This document shows, piece after piece, positions 42,157 through 51,785 of a stretch of 64,000 nt of DNA. The notes below the pieces were generated by a model that ran no database searches, was not told the origin of the DNA, and worked only from the letters and a program-made list of their open reading frames with translations. Source of the DNA: Thalassospira sp. Its GTDB lineage: Bacteria > Pseudomonadota > Alphaproteobacteria > Rhodospirillales > Thalassospiraceae. The DNA lies in NCBI RefSeq assembly GCF_030690045.1, contig NZ_JAUYHK010000016.1:248001-312000 (forward strand), read 5' to 3'. Numbering within the stretch: position 1 is the first letter of the stretch; the number at the start of each line of letters is the position of its first letter. A program made the translations under genes and the position numbers.

Positions 42157-44702
42157 ACACCCCAACCAACAGCACCGAACCCGATTTATGGGCGATTGCC
42201 TGGCGGGTCTGCCGCCGGGAATTACGCAGCGGTTTTGGCGGATTCTGGATTTTTCTGGCCTGTCTGGCGCTGGGCGTCGGCGCGATTTCGGCCGTGGGCA
42301 ATGTGTCGCAATCGGTGATGAGCGCGCTGGAACGCGATGGTCGCGCCCTTTTGGGCGGCGATGTCGAATTGCGCCTGACCCATATCGAGGCAACGCCGGA
42401 ACAACGCGACTGGTTAAACGACAATACCGACCGTCTCAGCATCAATGCCACCGTGCGCGCCACCGTTTATGGCCCGGGTCAACGCCGCCTTGTCGAACTT
42501 AAGGCAATTGACGATGCCTATCCGCTGTTTGGCGCGATGGAATTGCAAGACGGCATATCATTTGACGGTATTTTAAATCAACAGGATGGCATTTGGGGGG
42601 CAGTTGCCGGTCCCGGATTGCTGGAACGTTTGAATATCACGGTCGGCGATACTGTCAAACTGGGCGATATCGACATTCAAATTCGCGGTATCATCACCCG
42701 CGAACCTGATCAGGTTGCCGATTTTTTCAGTTTCGGCCCACGTTTGATGATCGCCCTGCCCGCCCTTGCCGATACCGGCCTGATTCAGCCCGGCAGTCTG
42801 GTCCAATATCATTACACCCTTGATCTGGCAGACGCAGAAACCCCGGAAATGTTCCGGGAACGCCTTGATAACCGTTTTGAAGACGCTGGATGGCGTATTC
42901 GCGATACCGGCAATGCCGCGCCCGGCCTGCGCCGGTTTGTTGAACGCCTGACCCTGTTTCTGACCCTTGTTGGCCTGTCGGCCCTGCTGGTTGGGGGCAT
43001 TGGGGTTGCCAATGCGGTGCGCAGCCATATCGAAAGCAAAACAACCGTCATCGCCACCCTGAAATCCATTGGCGGCTCACACGGTCTGGTTTTGCGGATT
43101 TATCTGTTGCAAATCATGGTTCTGGCCCTTGTCGGGATTGCCATTGGTCTGGTGATTGGCGGGATCACGCCGTTGCTGGTTGCCCCGTTGCTGGCGGCCA
43201 AACTGCCAATTGCCGTCAGTGCCGGACCGGCCATCCCGACGCTTTTGACGGCCTCTGCCTTTGGCATTCTGACCACGCTGGTTTTTGCCCTGCCATCGCT
43301 GTTGCGGGCCCGTGAGATTCCGGCAGCGCGGCTGTTTCGCGCGAGTGCGGGCCTGAATGGAGCCGTCGTCCGCAAACGGGACTTGCCGATGATTGGCATT
43401 CCGCTGGTTTTGTTGTTGCTTCTGACTGTCCTGACGGCAACCGATCAAACCATTGCCCTTGCCTTTATCGGCGGGTCGATTGCCGCAATCATTGTCTTTA
43501 TCTGGGCGGGCCAGGCCATTATGTCGTTCTCGAAACGACTGACACCGGGGCGGCGGGCTTTTACCCGTCTGGCACTGGCCAATCTGCATCGCCCCGGCGC
43601 GGCAACAGCACCTGTGGCGTTGTCGCTTGGTCTGGGCCTGACCCTGCTGGTGACGATTTCCGGTATTGGCGGCAATCTAAATAATGAAATCACCGAACGC
43701 CTGCCGCAAAGTGCGCCGTCGTTCTTTTTCCTGGATATCCGCCCCGATCAGATAGAAGATTTTCGCAACCGGCTGACCACCACACAATCCGTTTCGCAGA
43801 TCGAACAAACCCCGATGTTGCGCGGGCGGGTCACCGCGATTGACGGCATTAGTGCCGATGATGTGCCGCCCGGTGATGATCGCTGGTTTCTGCGCGGGGA
43901 TCGTGGCCTGACATTTGCCGCCACCCCACCCGATGAAACCACCCTGATCGCCGGGAACTGGTGGCCTGCCGATTATAATGACGCAGAAAAACCGCTGGTG
44001 TCCCTGACCGCCGATATCGGTGCCAGTTTTGACCTGCAACCGGGTGATACCGTCACAGTTAATATTCTGGGCCGTGACATCACCGCTGAAATTGCCAATC
44101 TGCGCGAGGTGGACTGGTCCAGCCTGCGGATGAATTTCGCCATGGTATTTTCACCGGGCCTGATCGACAAGGCCCCCTACAGCCTGATCGCCACCGCCCA
44201 TATGCCGCCACAAATGGAAGAACCGGTCGATGCGATGGTCGGGCGGGATTTCCCCAATGTCTCGACCATACGGGTGCGCGAGGCACTGGAGGCTGCCAAT
44301 ACCATGCTGGCGGGAATTGGCGTTGCCCTGAACGCCACCGGATCGATTGCGATTGTCGCAGGGATTCTGGTGCTGGCCGGGGCGGTCGCCGCCGGGCGGC
44401 GCAAACGCATTTATGATGCGGTCGTCCTGAAAACACTGGGCGCGACACGCGGCAATATTCTGTATGCCTATGCGCTGGAATACGGGATTTTGGGTCTTGC
44501 AACCGGGGTCATCGCCGCTGTGTTTGGCAGTGTGGCAGCATGGGCGGTTCTGACGCAAGTCATGGGTGCCCCCTGGACTTTGTTGCCATCGACCGTTTTG
44601 TGGCCGATTGCCATTGGTTTGCTGGCGACCCTTAGTGCCGGGTTTGTCGGCACATGGCATGCCCTGCGCAGCCCCGCCGCCCCGATCTTGCGCAACGAAT
44701 AA
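42153..44702 (+). CDS. ybbP: ABC transporter permease with two FtsX domains, YbbP type
   Basis: 849 residues with about ten membrane helices in two FtsX sets (around residues 20-45 and 265-410; around 475-500 and 710-845). An N-terminal MacB-like periplasmic domain lies at 50-250, and a second periplasmic domain at 505-700. Its ATG is inside the ybbA stop (ATGA), so the two are coupled. YbbA-YbbP acts with TesA in a mechanotransmission-type ABC system, probably handling envelope lipids or peptides; the exact substrate is not established. Confidence 0.93.
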   Translation: MNTPTNSTEPDLWAIAWRVCRRELRSGFGGFWIFLACLALGVGAISAVGNVSQSVMSALERDGRALLGGDVELRLTHIEATPEQRDWLNDNTDRLSINATVRATVYGPGQRRLVELKAIDDAYPLFGAMELQDGISFDGILNQQDGIWGAVAGPGLLERLNITVGDTVKLGDIDIQIRGIITREPDQVADFFSFGPRLMIALPALADTGLIQPGSLVQYHYTLDLADAETPEMFRERLDNRFEDAGWRIRDTGNAAPGLRRFVERLTLFLTLVGLSALLVGGIGVANAVRSHIESKTTVIATLKSIGGSHGLVLRIYLLQIMVLALVGIAIGLVIGGITPLLVAPLLAAKLPIAVSAGPAIPTLLTASAFGILTTLVFALPSLLRAREIPAARLFRASAGLNGAVVRKRDLPMIGIPLVLLLLLTVLTATDQTIALAFIGGSIAAIIVFIWAGQAIMSFSKRLTPGRRAFTRLALANLHRPGAATAPVALSLGLGLTLLVTISGIGGNLNNEITERLPQSAPSFFFLDIRPDQIEDFRNRLTTTQSVSQIEQTPMLRGRVTAIDGISADDVPPGDDRWFLRGDRGLTFAATPPDETTLIAGNWWPADYNDAEKPLVSLTADIGASFDLQPGDTVTVNILGRDITAEIANLREVDWSSLRMNFAMVFSPGLIDKAPYSLIATAHMPPQMEEPVDAMVGRDFPNVSTIRVREALEAANTMLAGIGVALNATGSIAIVAGILVLAGAVAAGRRKRIYDAVVLKTLGATRGNILYAYALEYGILGLATGVIAAVFGSVAAWAVLTQVMGAPWTLLPSTVLWPIAIGLLATLSAGFVGTWHALRSPAAPILRNE

Positions 44703-44726
44703 TCAAACCCGTTGCGTAACGATTTT

Positions 44727-44758
44727 ACCGGCCCGGATATTTTGATATCCGGGCCGGT
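44727..44758. terminator. Bidirectional hairpin between ybbP and acyl-CoA synthetase
   Basis: A perfect 14-bp stem ACCGGCCCGGATAT/ATATCCGGGCCGGT with loop TTTG lies between two convergent stops. Flanks are TTTT on one side and GTTGTTT on the other, so it can serve both strands. Confidence 0.85.
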
Positions 44759-44763
44759 GTTGT

Positions 44764-46380
44764 TTATGCCATATCGCGCAAGTCGCGGCGGATCACTTTG
44801 CCGGTTGTCGTCATCGGCAAATGATCAACAAAGGCGATTTCGCGCGGATATTCATGCGCGGCCAGTCGGGTTTTGACAAAATCGCGAATATCATCGGCAA
44901 GACCCGGTCCCGGTTTGACCCCATCCCCCAACACGATAAACGCCTTGATGATCTGGCCGCGCACCGGATCAGGTTTGCCAATCACACCGGCCATCCGAAC
45001 GGCCGGATGGCCGATCAGACAATCTTCGATTTCGCCCGGTCCGATGCGGTATCCGGCCGAACTGATCAGATCATCGTCGCGCCCGACAAAACGGATATAA
45101 CCTTCCTCGTCCATTTCGCCCATATCGCCGGTCAGAAGCCAACCATTGACGAATTTGGCCTGCGTTGCCGCCGGATTGCGCCAATATTCCAGAAACATCA
45201 CCGGGTCGGGAACCCGCACCCCGATACGCCCCATCTGACCTTGCGATACTTCGTATCCATCGCCATCAATGACTGCCACCCGGTGACCCGGCACCGCCCG
45301 GCCCATGATCCCCGGTTTGGGGTCCATCATCACAGAACAGGAACTGACCACCATGTTGCATTCGGTCTGGCCGTAAAATTCATTGATGGTCACCCCCAGA
45401 ACCCGTCGACCCCATTCCATCAGTTCGGTGCCCAGAGTTTCGCCGCCACTGGCAACCGACCGCAGGTTTAAAGTGTAACCGGCAGCACTTTCATCCCCAG
45501 CCGCCCGCATCATTTTAAGAGCAGTCGGCGGCAAAAAGGCATTGCGCACCCCGTATTCCGCCATCAGACCAAAGGCCGCCTGCGCATCAAATTTTTCAAA
45601 CCGGTGCGCGACCACCGGCACCCCGTGATGCCAGGCTGGCAACAAAACATCCAGCAACCCGCCAATCCACGCCCAGTCGGCCGGGGTCCAGATCACATCA
45701 CCATCCTGCGGGAAAAAATCATGGGACATTTCAACACCGGGCAAATGCCCCAACAATACCCGATGGGCATGCAGGGCCCCTTTGGGCTGTCCGGTGGTAC
45801 CCGATGTGTAAATGATCAGGGCCGGTTCATCGGCGCGGGTATGGACCGGATCGAAATGGTCACTGGCCTCGGCCGATAATGATTTGAAATCGAAACAACG
45901 ATCCGGCTTGCCATCCACCACATAGACATATTCCAGGGCAGGCAACAGATCGCGGATTTCGGCAATTTTGCGCGCCCCCTCCATATCGGTCACCAACGCC
46001 TTGGCCGCACAATTGCCCAGCCGGTATTCCAGCGCCTCCACCCCGAACAGGGTAAATAACGGCACCGCCACCGCACCCATTTTGTAGGTTGCGACATGGG
46101 CAATCGCGGTTTCGGGTGATTGCGGCAACAAAATCCCGACCCGGTCGCCCCGGCGAATGCCATGACGCGCCATCACATTGGCAAACCGGTTGGACAGACG
46201 TTTGATCTGGGCAAAGCTGTAATCGCGGCGCGATCCGTCGCGACGGCGATAAATCAGGGCCAGACGATCCGGATCATCGGCCCATTTGTCGCACACATCG
46301 ACACCAATATTGAAATGTACCGGTATGTCCCAGACAAAATCCGAACACACCGCCTCGTAATCCGCACGCACCGGCAGCAT
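44764..46380 (-). CDS. AMP-forming acyl-CoA synthetase
   Basis: 538 residues of the ANL superfamily. Core motifs: IIYTSGTTGQPKGALHAH (P-loop), YGQTECNM (A5), TGDMGEMDEEGYIRFVGRDD (A7/A8) and the catalytic Lys in TTTGKVIRRDLR. It activates a carboxylate to acyl-AMP and acyl-CoA. The N-terminal segment FNIGVDVCDKWADDPDRLAL and overall length are like acetyl-CoA/medium-chain synthetases such as those in alphaproteobacteria annotated AcsA-like. The acyl chain length cannot be set from sequence alone. GGGAGG upstream supports the ATG at 46380. Monocistronic. Confidence 0.9.
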   Translation of the reverse strand: MLPVRADYEAVCSDFVWDIPVHFNIGVDVCDKWADDPDRLALIYRRRDGSRRDYSFAQIKRLSNRFANVMARHGIRRGDRVGILLPQSPETAIAHVATYKMGAVAVPLFTLFGVEALEYRLGNCAAKALVTDMEGARKIAEIRDLLPALEYVYVVDGKPDRCFDFKSLSAEASDHFDPVHTRADEPALIIYTSGTTGQPKGALHAHRVLLGHLPGVEMSHDFFPQDGDVIWTPADWAWIGGLLDVLLPAWHHGVPVVAHRFEKFDAQAAFGLMAEYGVRNAFLPPTALKMMRAAGDESAAGYTLNLRSVASGGETLGTELMEWGRRVLGVTINEFYGQTECNMVVSSCSVMMDPKPGIMGRAVPGHRVAVIDGDGYEVSQGQMGRIGVRVPDPVMFLEYWRNPAATQAKFVNGWLLTGDMGEMDEEGYIRFVGRDDDLISSAGYRIGPGEIEDCLIGHPAVRMAGVIGKPDPVRGQIIKAFIVLGDGVKPGPGLADDIRDFVKTRLAAHEYPREIAFVDHLPMTTTGKVIRRDLRDMA

Positions 46381-46508
46381 GATACCTCCCTGAACAGACC
46401 GCGCTTTTTTTTGGTTTTCCCCTGCGCACCATAATCTGTCGGATCACATGCTAATCACCGGGCGCCCACAGGGCAAGCATCCTGCCTGACATGATTCAAA
46501 GTTTTTGC

Positions 46509-47942
46509 CTAACGCGAGGGTGACAACAAAAATGTGAAATCGGATTTCTGCCCTGCATCGCTTTGCGCAGCACTATGACAACCAAGGCACGATCCTTGCG
46601 GCTGATCCTGAATGAAACTTTCAAGGGCGGTATTGCTGAGAAACCGGGGGACTTCACCCACCCCGAACGGCTCGCCACCACCATTGCCAACCCATTGGGT
46701 GCCAACCAGAAAATAATTCTGCCATACGGTTCCGGCCAAGGCCTGCTGCCAGTGGCGATTGGTTTCAAGCGTTCCATCAAAAAGCTGCCAGCATCGTACA
46801 ATCCCCGCAGGCGGCACGGTATTTCCGGCCTGATCCCGTGCAAAAGGCGGAGCCGGGCCCCACAAGGCCGCCCGTCCAAAAGACGTCCCGGATGTCGCCG
46901 ACTCCGAACCCCAAAAATGATAGGATTCATCGTCCCCCGATGCCGGAATGCGGCAGCCATCCGGAAACAGGTTTTTGGGAATGATGTTGTTGACCTCCCG
47001 CGCATTCGCGGCCAGCGGCACATTGTCATTATGTTCAAAGGTCGCCCAGATCCAGCGATCACCATTGCCGCTTTGTATTCGTTGCACAATATGCAGCCCG
47101 ACCAGACCGACGGTCACATCATGACAGGCGGCCTGCCCGTCCAGCGCATCCGCCGCCGCAACGGCAATCCGCGCCGGTTGGGTATAAAAACCGGCGGTAT
47201 TTGTGCCATCGGGCAAAACCCGCCACGCAAATTTCAAAATCATTGCACCGGGCGTCACCCCCGCTGGAGATGATGTTGCGACCGGAAAGGCGATGGCATT
47301 GCCACTTTGGGCAAAGGCGGTCCGCCCGGCCACCGTGGTTAAATGGTTTTCCTCAATGTAATTGCGGGCCGCCGCATTCATGCGGGTCTGATACAAAACA
47401 TAATTGCCCGCCTGATCAACCAGAACATCGCCGGACACCTGATGGAATTGCCGCAGCACCAGATCATCGCCCCCCGATGTCCTGCCGCAAATTTCATCAG
47501 CCTGTATTCCGGGCGATACCACATCTTCTGCCGGGGTAAAGCCGCGCCAGCGCGCGCCCCCGGCAGCGGGGTTGCGATATCCATCGGGTAAAACCGCACG
47601 ATTCTGGTCCAGCGGCCAGTTCACCGCCATAAAAGCCCGCCAGGCAAAACGGTCAAAAGGATGCTGTGCCTGCAAAGCGATAAAGCGATAGATGAAACTG
47701 GCATCGAATTCGGGAATATCGACCGGCATGTCGCCACAGGGCGTCGTGATACCGGGGGTAACGCAAAAATCATCCGGGTTGGTCATGCCTGACGAAATTC
47801 CATCCGCCCGCGCAAACAGCATCGGACCTGCAACACAAAAAACCGCCGCCAGAAAAATGCTGCGCCACGCACACAAGGCGGCGACATCTTGATCTTCAGA
47901 CATTTTTCCGGTGACTGTCTTCATCGCAGAATGGCTTTGCAT
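46509..47942 (-). CDS. Exported single-haem (CXXCH) protein of unknown family
   Basis: 477 residues; later ATGs at 47924 and 47903 are possible starts. Hydrophobic segment SIFLAAVFCVAGPMLF, ending near ARA, suggests export. One CXXCH haem-binding motif occurs, near the C-terminus (GSCLGCHSAAQ). The middle has recurring aromatic and Pro-rich stretches: FIYRFIALQAQHPFDRFAWR, AFMAVNWPLD, FAWRVLPDG and RWIWATFEHNDNVPLA. Extra cysteines (DFCVTPGITTPCGD, EICGRT, ACHDV, GCRIPA, VRCWQL) may form disulfides. I do not recognise the family, though the CXXCH with a signal implies a periplasmic c-type cytochrome. Divergent from the Bax-inhibitor gene. Confidence 0.65.
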   Translation of the reverse strand: MQSHSAMKTVTGKMSEDQDVAALCAWRSIFLAAVFCVAGPMLFARADGISSGMTNPDDFCVTPGITTPCGDMPVDIPEFDASFIYRFIALQAQHPFDRFAWRAFMAVNWPLDQNRAVLPDGYRNPAAGGARWRGFTPAEDVVSPGIQADEICGRTSGGDDLVLRQFHQVSGDVLVDQAGNYVLYQTRMNAAARNYIEENHLTTVAGRTAFAQSGNAIAFPVATSSPAGVTPGAMILKFAWRVLPDGTNTAGFYTQPARIAVAAADALDGQAACHDVTVGLVGLHIVQRIQSGNGDRWIWATFEHNDNVPLAANAREVNNIIPKNLFPDGCRIPASGDDESYHFWGSESATSGTSFGRAALWGPAPPFARDQAGNTVPPAGIVRCWQLFDGTLETNRHWQQALAGTVWQNYFLVGTQWVGNGGGEPFGVGEVPRFLSNTALESFIQDQPQGSCLGCHSAAQSDAGQKSDFTFLLSPSR

Positions 47943-48004
47943 TCCTGTTGTCCGACCCCTTTATTGTAACAATTTCAGACGGGAAAGTCTTTGATCTCGT
48001 GAAA

Positions 48005-48020
48005 TGTGAACAGGATCACA
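48005..48020. promoter_or_regulatory. CRP-type binding site
   Basis: TGTGA-ACAGGA-TCACA matches the CRP/CAP consensus TGTGA-N6-TCACA exactly. It lies between two divergent genes: 63 bp from the CXXCH protein start at 47942 and about 128 bp before the Bax-inhibitor ATG. In alphaproteobacteria CRP or FNR-like proteins use such sites, so it could link either gene to carbon or oxygen status. Confidence 0.65.
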
Positions 48021-48147
48021 TATTTACATGACATCTTGCCGACAAATCCGGCCAGACATTGCATTTCAGTGAGATTATGCCATATTTCGAACATCGCAGA
48101 ATTGTATGTTTGATTCTGCACCGAAATAGATGAAATGAGGGATTTCA

Positions 48148-48867
48148 ATGGCTTTTGAAACACGTCAACGTGGCTATGACGTCTCGGTTGGCCGGTCGGC
48201 AGCCGAGGTCGATGCTGGCCTTCGCGCCTATATGCTGAGTGTTTATAACTACATGGCGTCGGCACTTGCCCTGACCGGTATCGTGGCGATGGTTGTGTCA
48301 ACCAACGACGCCCTGATGTCTGCCATTTTTGGCAGTGGTCTTGGCTTTGTTGTCATGCTGGCCCCGATCGGGCTGGTGCTGTTTCTCAGCATGCGCATCC
48401 ACAAAATGAGCTTCGGCGCAGCCCAGACCACCTTCTGGATTTATGCCGCTCTTATGGGTCTGTCGCTGTCGTCGATTTTCCTTGTCTATACCGGCGAAAG
48501 CATCGCCCGCACCTTCTTCATCGCCGCCTCGACCTTTGGCGCGATGAGCCTTTATGGTTACACCACCAAAAAGGACCTGTCGGGTTGGGGCAGCTTTTTG
48601 TTCATGGGCCTGATCGGTATCATCCTTGCCAGCGTCGTCAACATCTTCCTCGGAAGTGGCATGCTGCAATTTGTGATTTCGGCAGCGGGCGTTCTGATCT
48701 TTACCGGCCTGACCGCCTATGACACCCAACGGATCAAGGAAAGCTACTTTGTCCATGATGATCAGGCTGTTGCGGGCAAAAAAGCCATCTTTGGTGCCTT
48801 GCAGCTGTATCTTGATTTCATCAACCTGTTTATCATGCTGCTGCATTTCTTCGGCAACCGCGAATAA
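48148..48867 (+). CDS. Bax inhibitor-1/YccA family membrane protein
   Basis: 239 residues, seven predicted helices. N-terminal cytoplasmic segment (RQRGYDVSVGRSAAEVDAGL), then a set of helices with conserved GLSLSSIFLVYTGESIARTF and a C-terminal helix ending FINLFIMLLHFFGNRE, which is the BI-1 family pattern. The Asp pair that acts as a pH-sensitive gate can be seen in the TAYDTQRIKE segment. These proteins leak calcium or protons and, in bacteria, modulate FtsH proteolysis. GAGG upstream supports the ATG. Followed by a strong terminator. Confidence 0.92.
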   Translation: MAFETRQRGYDVSVGRSAAEVDAGLRAYMLSVYNYMASALALTGIVAMVVSTNDALMSAIFGSGLGFVVMLAPIGLVLFLSMRIHKMSFGAAQTTFWIYAALMGLSLSSIFLVYTGESIARTFFIAASTFGAMSLYGYTTKKDLSGWGSFLFMGLIGIILASVVNIFLGSGMLQFVISAAGVLIFTGLTAYDTQRIKESYFVHDDQAVAGKKAIFGALQLYLDFINLFIMLLHFFGNRE

Positions 48868-48893
48868 CCGCGCTGTACCGACAAACGACAAAC

Positions 48894-48928
48894 CCCGCAG
48901 GCATCAGTTCATTGCTTGCGGGTTTTTT
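48894..48928 (+). terminator. Rho-independent terminator of the Bax-inhibitor gene
   Basis: Stem CCCGCAGGCA/TGCTTGCGGG (one G-T pair) and six T at 48923-48928. Confidence 0.9.
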
Positions 48929-48964
48929 CTTTGGGGGCAGATCATCCCGCCGAACACGCAAGAA

Positions 48965-50404
48965 CTATCCGCCGGTTGCCGCCACCACCGCCTTGCGCTT
49001 ACCCGCCTGATCGATCAGGGTTTCCATCCGCAAATAACCGCCATGGGCGGCCCGTGCCGCCCCCAGCGCCCCGGCTTCTTCAAAACTGTATTGCGCCTGA
49101 ATGAAATTGTTGCGCGCCGATTGTAAAAGGGAGGCATCCTGTTGCGCCCCGCGTCCCTTGTGGCTTTGCACCGTTGCCAACGCAAAAACCGCCCGCCCCC
49201 ACAAATAGGGATAATCGCGTTTCGGGCAGACTTTCAACGCCGCCTGAAAAATCGGGATCGCCTGATCGCGGGTTGCATCGACCTGTTCAATGTCGCTATG
49301 CGCCACCAGTGCCTCGCCCAGACCATACGCCGCACGAGCATAGATACCCGGCTGGGTTTTCGGATTGATCAGGCCAATCGCCCGGCGATAACTGGCCATT
49401 CCCGCCGTGATCAGATCGCCATCGCCACTGGTTTTTCCGCAGGCAATAGAAGCCTCGCCCAGATTGCTGTGACACAGGGCCTGTGCAGTTGTCGCACCAG
49501 GCAGAAATTCAAAATGGCGCACCAGAATCTGCCAGACCTCCATCGCCATCTTGCCGGAACGGTCACTGACATCGCTGATCATCGACCAGTTCAAAAGCCC
49601 GCCATACAGTGCAAGCAACGCCGTGTCGGCCACAGACAGGGATGTGGTCGCCACCACCGTCACCGGCTTGCCACTCGCCGATGGCATAAAGGGCATTGTC
49701 AGGGGTTCGATCATTTTCAAGGCTGCCGGGCAGGCGGACCGGTCGCCGGTTTCGGCCAGAACAAAGGCGGCAAAGGCAAAAACCGTCGCCAGCCCGGCTT
49801 CGAAACCGGCCGGATTGTCTCCGGCGGCAATCTTCTCGCCAATTGTTTGCATTTCCGCCTGAAGGCGCGTCATTTGAAGGCGACGTTCCGCCCCGCCCAC
49901 CGTCCTGCGCAGTTTTTCCGTCGCCAACAAAATACGCGCCGCCTGTGGCAAGGCCGCCGTCGGGGATGGTTTGAAAACATGCACCAGCGGCACCAGCAAA
50001 TCATTGCCCGGCGCAACGGTTGCCTTGTTGGAAAAACGCAGATGAATGGCCTTGCCAGCCGGGTCAATATCACCCCATAAAATGGCGTCGGCATCTTGAC
50101 GTGCCGCAGCATTCAGCGCCTGAAAATGTGCCTCGCGCCATGCCTGTACCGGATCGGCCCCCTCTGCGGGGGCAAAACCTTGCGCACCGATCACCAGATC
50201 ATATTGCTGATGGCTGTTCAAACGGTCGGACAGCCATCCGGCCAACTGGCTGTCATCGCCGACAAAGGCCGCGATCATGGCGCGCAAACGCCCGTTGCCC
50301 TCATCGTCAGGGCCCGGTGTGGTGGCGCCCCGTGTCCCGGACGCAGTCGTATCGCCAAATAACGACAGGACCACCTGGGTCAGTACCGACCATAAACCGG
50401 CCAT
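48965..50404 (-). CDS. Unrecognised protein with TPR-like C-terminal half
   Basis: 479 residues. The N-terminus is a short hydrophobic stretch (AGLWSVLTQVVLSLFGD) that could be a membrane anchor. A Gly/Thr-rich linker follows, then an alpha/beta domain (GWLSDRLNSHQQYDLVIGAQ; DADAILWGDIDPAGKAIHLRF). From about residue 250 the chain is helical with repeating Ala/Leu/Tyr pairs (CHSNLGEASIACGK; ASYRRAIGLINPKTQPG; IYARAAYGLGEALVAHS; AALKVCPKRDYPYLWGRAVF), typical of tetratricopeptide repeats. I see no catalytic motif. The next gene upstream on the strand is htpX, 142 bp away. Function unknown. Confidence 0.7.
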   Translation of the reverse strand: MAGLWSVLTQVVLSLFGDTTASGTRGATTPGPDDEGNGRLRAMIAAFVGDDSQLAGWLSDRLNSHQQYDLVIGAQGFAPAEGADPVQAWREAHFQALNAAARQDADAILWGDIDPAGKAIHLRFSNKATVAPGNDLLVPLVHVFKPSPTAALPQAARILLATEKLRRTVGGAERRLQMTRLQAEMQTIGEKIAAGDNPAGFEAGLATVFAFAAFVLAETGDRSACPAALKMIEPLTMPFMPSASGKPVTVVATTSLSVADTALLALYGGLLNWSMISDVSDRSGKMAMEVWQILVRHFEFLPGATTAQALCHSNLGEASIACGKTSGDGDLITAGMASYRRAIGLINPKTQPGIYARAAYGLGEALVAHSDIEQVDATRDQAIPIFQAALKVCPKRDYPYLWGRAVFALATVQSHKGRGAQQDASLLQSARNNFIQAQYSFEEAGALGAARAAHGGYLRMETLIDQAGKRKAVVAATGG

Positions 50405-50545
50405 GCCAGTCTTGCTCCTGCGATATTTATCTGGAATCTGACGTGATTACGGCAGGAATCGAGTATCGACAGGTGGCACCATCCCGTCAATCACCACACA
50501 CGCATAAGCGGCCTATACCCATGGCCTATACAGGATAAAGCCGTT

Positions 50546-51487
50546 TTAGCCCCAAGGGCGTGACCGGCGGCGGGCAGTGGCGGGTTTTGACGAAGGCGAA
50601 GACATCCGGGTCGGAGAGGATGCATTTGGCATATTGCCGGATCCGGCCATCGCCTTTAACCGTGCAATACGGTTTTCCATCGCCGGATGGGTGGAAAACA
50701 AGCTGTCCACGCCTTTGCCCGATAACGGATTGGCGATATACATATGCGCGGTCGCCGGATTGCGTTCGGCATCCATATTGGGAATGGCATGTACTCCCTG
50801 ATCCAGCCGCGCCAGCGCACTGGCCAGCCATAAGGGCTGTCCACAAATTTCCGCCCCCATTTTATCGGCGTCATATTCGCGGGTGCGCGAAATCGCCATC
50901 TGCACCAATGCCGCCCCCAACGGGGCCAGAATCGCCATCAAAAGCATGCCGATCCCGCCCAGCGGATTGTTGTTGTTGCGCCCGCCGCCAAACATCGAAG
51001 CAAACATCGCAAAATTCGCCAATGCCGAAATTGCACCGGCGATGGTCGCCGTCACCGTCATGATCAGAGTATCGCGGTTTTTGATGTGGGCCAGTTCGTG
51101 GGCCATCACCCCGGCAATCTCATTGGGGTTTAACAATTTCAAAAGGCCGGTAGTCGCGGCCACGGCGGCATTTTCGGGATTGCGCCCGGTGGCAAAGGCA
51201 TTGGGTTGCGGGTTTTCGATGACATAGACCTTTGGCATCGGCAATCCGGCGCGTTCCGACAATTGCCGGACCATTGCCACCAGTTCCGGGGCAGTGCGCG
51301 CATCAACCTGTTGCGCCCCGCGCATCCGCAACAGCATGGCGTCGGAATTCCAATACGCAAAGACATTCATCCCGCCTGCAATCAGCAACGCAATGATCAT
51401 GCCTTGCTGACCGCCAATCATCATGCCGACAACACCAAACAGCGCCGTCAACCCGGCAAGCAGCAAACCTGTACGCACGTAATTCAT
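50546..51487 (-). CDS. htpX: Membrane zinc metalloprotease HtpX
   Basis: 313 residues from the ATG at 51487; a longer frame to 51577 adds 30 residues without a plausible N-terminus. M48B family. Two N-terminal helices ([37 protein letters not shown]), the HExxH zinc site [10 protein letters not shown] near residue 140, a second membrane pair, then a Glu in the later [11 protein letters not shown] stretch as third ligand. HtpX degrades misfolded inner-membrane proteins with FtsH. The C-terminus is a Ser/Pro/Arg tail of about 35 residues. Confidence 0.95.
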   Translation of the reverse strand: MNYVRTGLLLAGLTALFGVVGMMIGGQQGMIIALLIAGGMNVFAYWNSDAMLLRMRGAQQVDARTAPELVAMVRQLSERAGLPMPKVYVIENPQPNAFATGRNPENAAVAATTGLLKLLNPNEIAGVMAHELAHIKNRDTLIMTVTATIAGAISALANFAMFASMFGGGRNNNNPLGGIGMLLMAILAPLGAALVQMAISRTREYDADKMGAEICGQPLWLASALARLDQGVHAIPNMDAERNPATAHMYIANPLSGKGVDSLFSTHPAMENRIARLKAMAGSGNMPNASSPTRMSSPSSKPATARRRSRPWG

Positions 51488-51785
51488 GGCTACGCGATCC
51501 TCCAACAAATAATCCGGATCAAAGATAGGCAGAAGTTCGGGCATGGCAAGCACCGGGTAATTATGTACTGGTGCCACCCGGCAACTGTTTCTCTGATGCC
51601 CTTTTCTATCGGCAGTTACTGCTCTCTAACCTTATGAAATAGGTAAATATTTCCCTGTTTCATGCTCCTATGACCCGCTTCACATACGCGATCTGATTGA
51701 TATCTATTGGTAAATTCAACAGCACGCATAGGTGGCATTAATATTGCTTACTCTCCCGCATAACAATGATACAGCGAGGTAATCA

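Noticed and set aside
46496-47089. 197-codon minus-strand frame overlapping the CXXCH protein
   Set aside because: Alternative frame of the 477-residue gene; it lacks the haem motif and a start signal.
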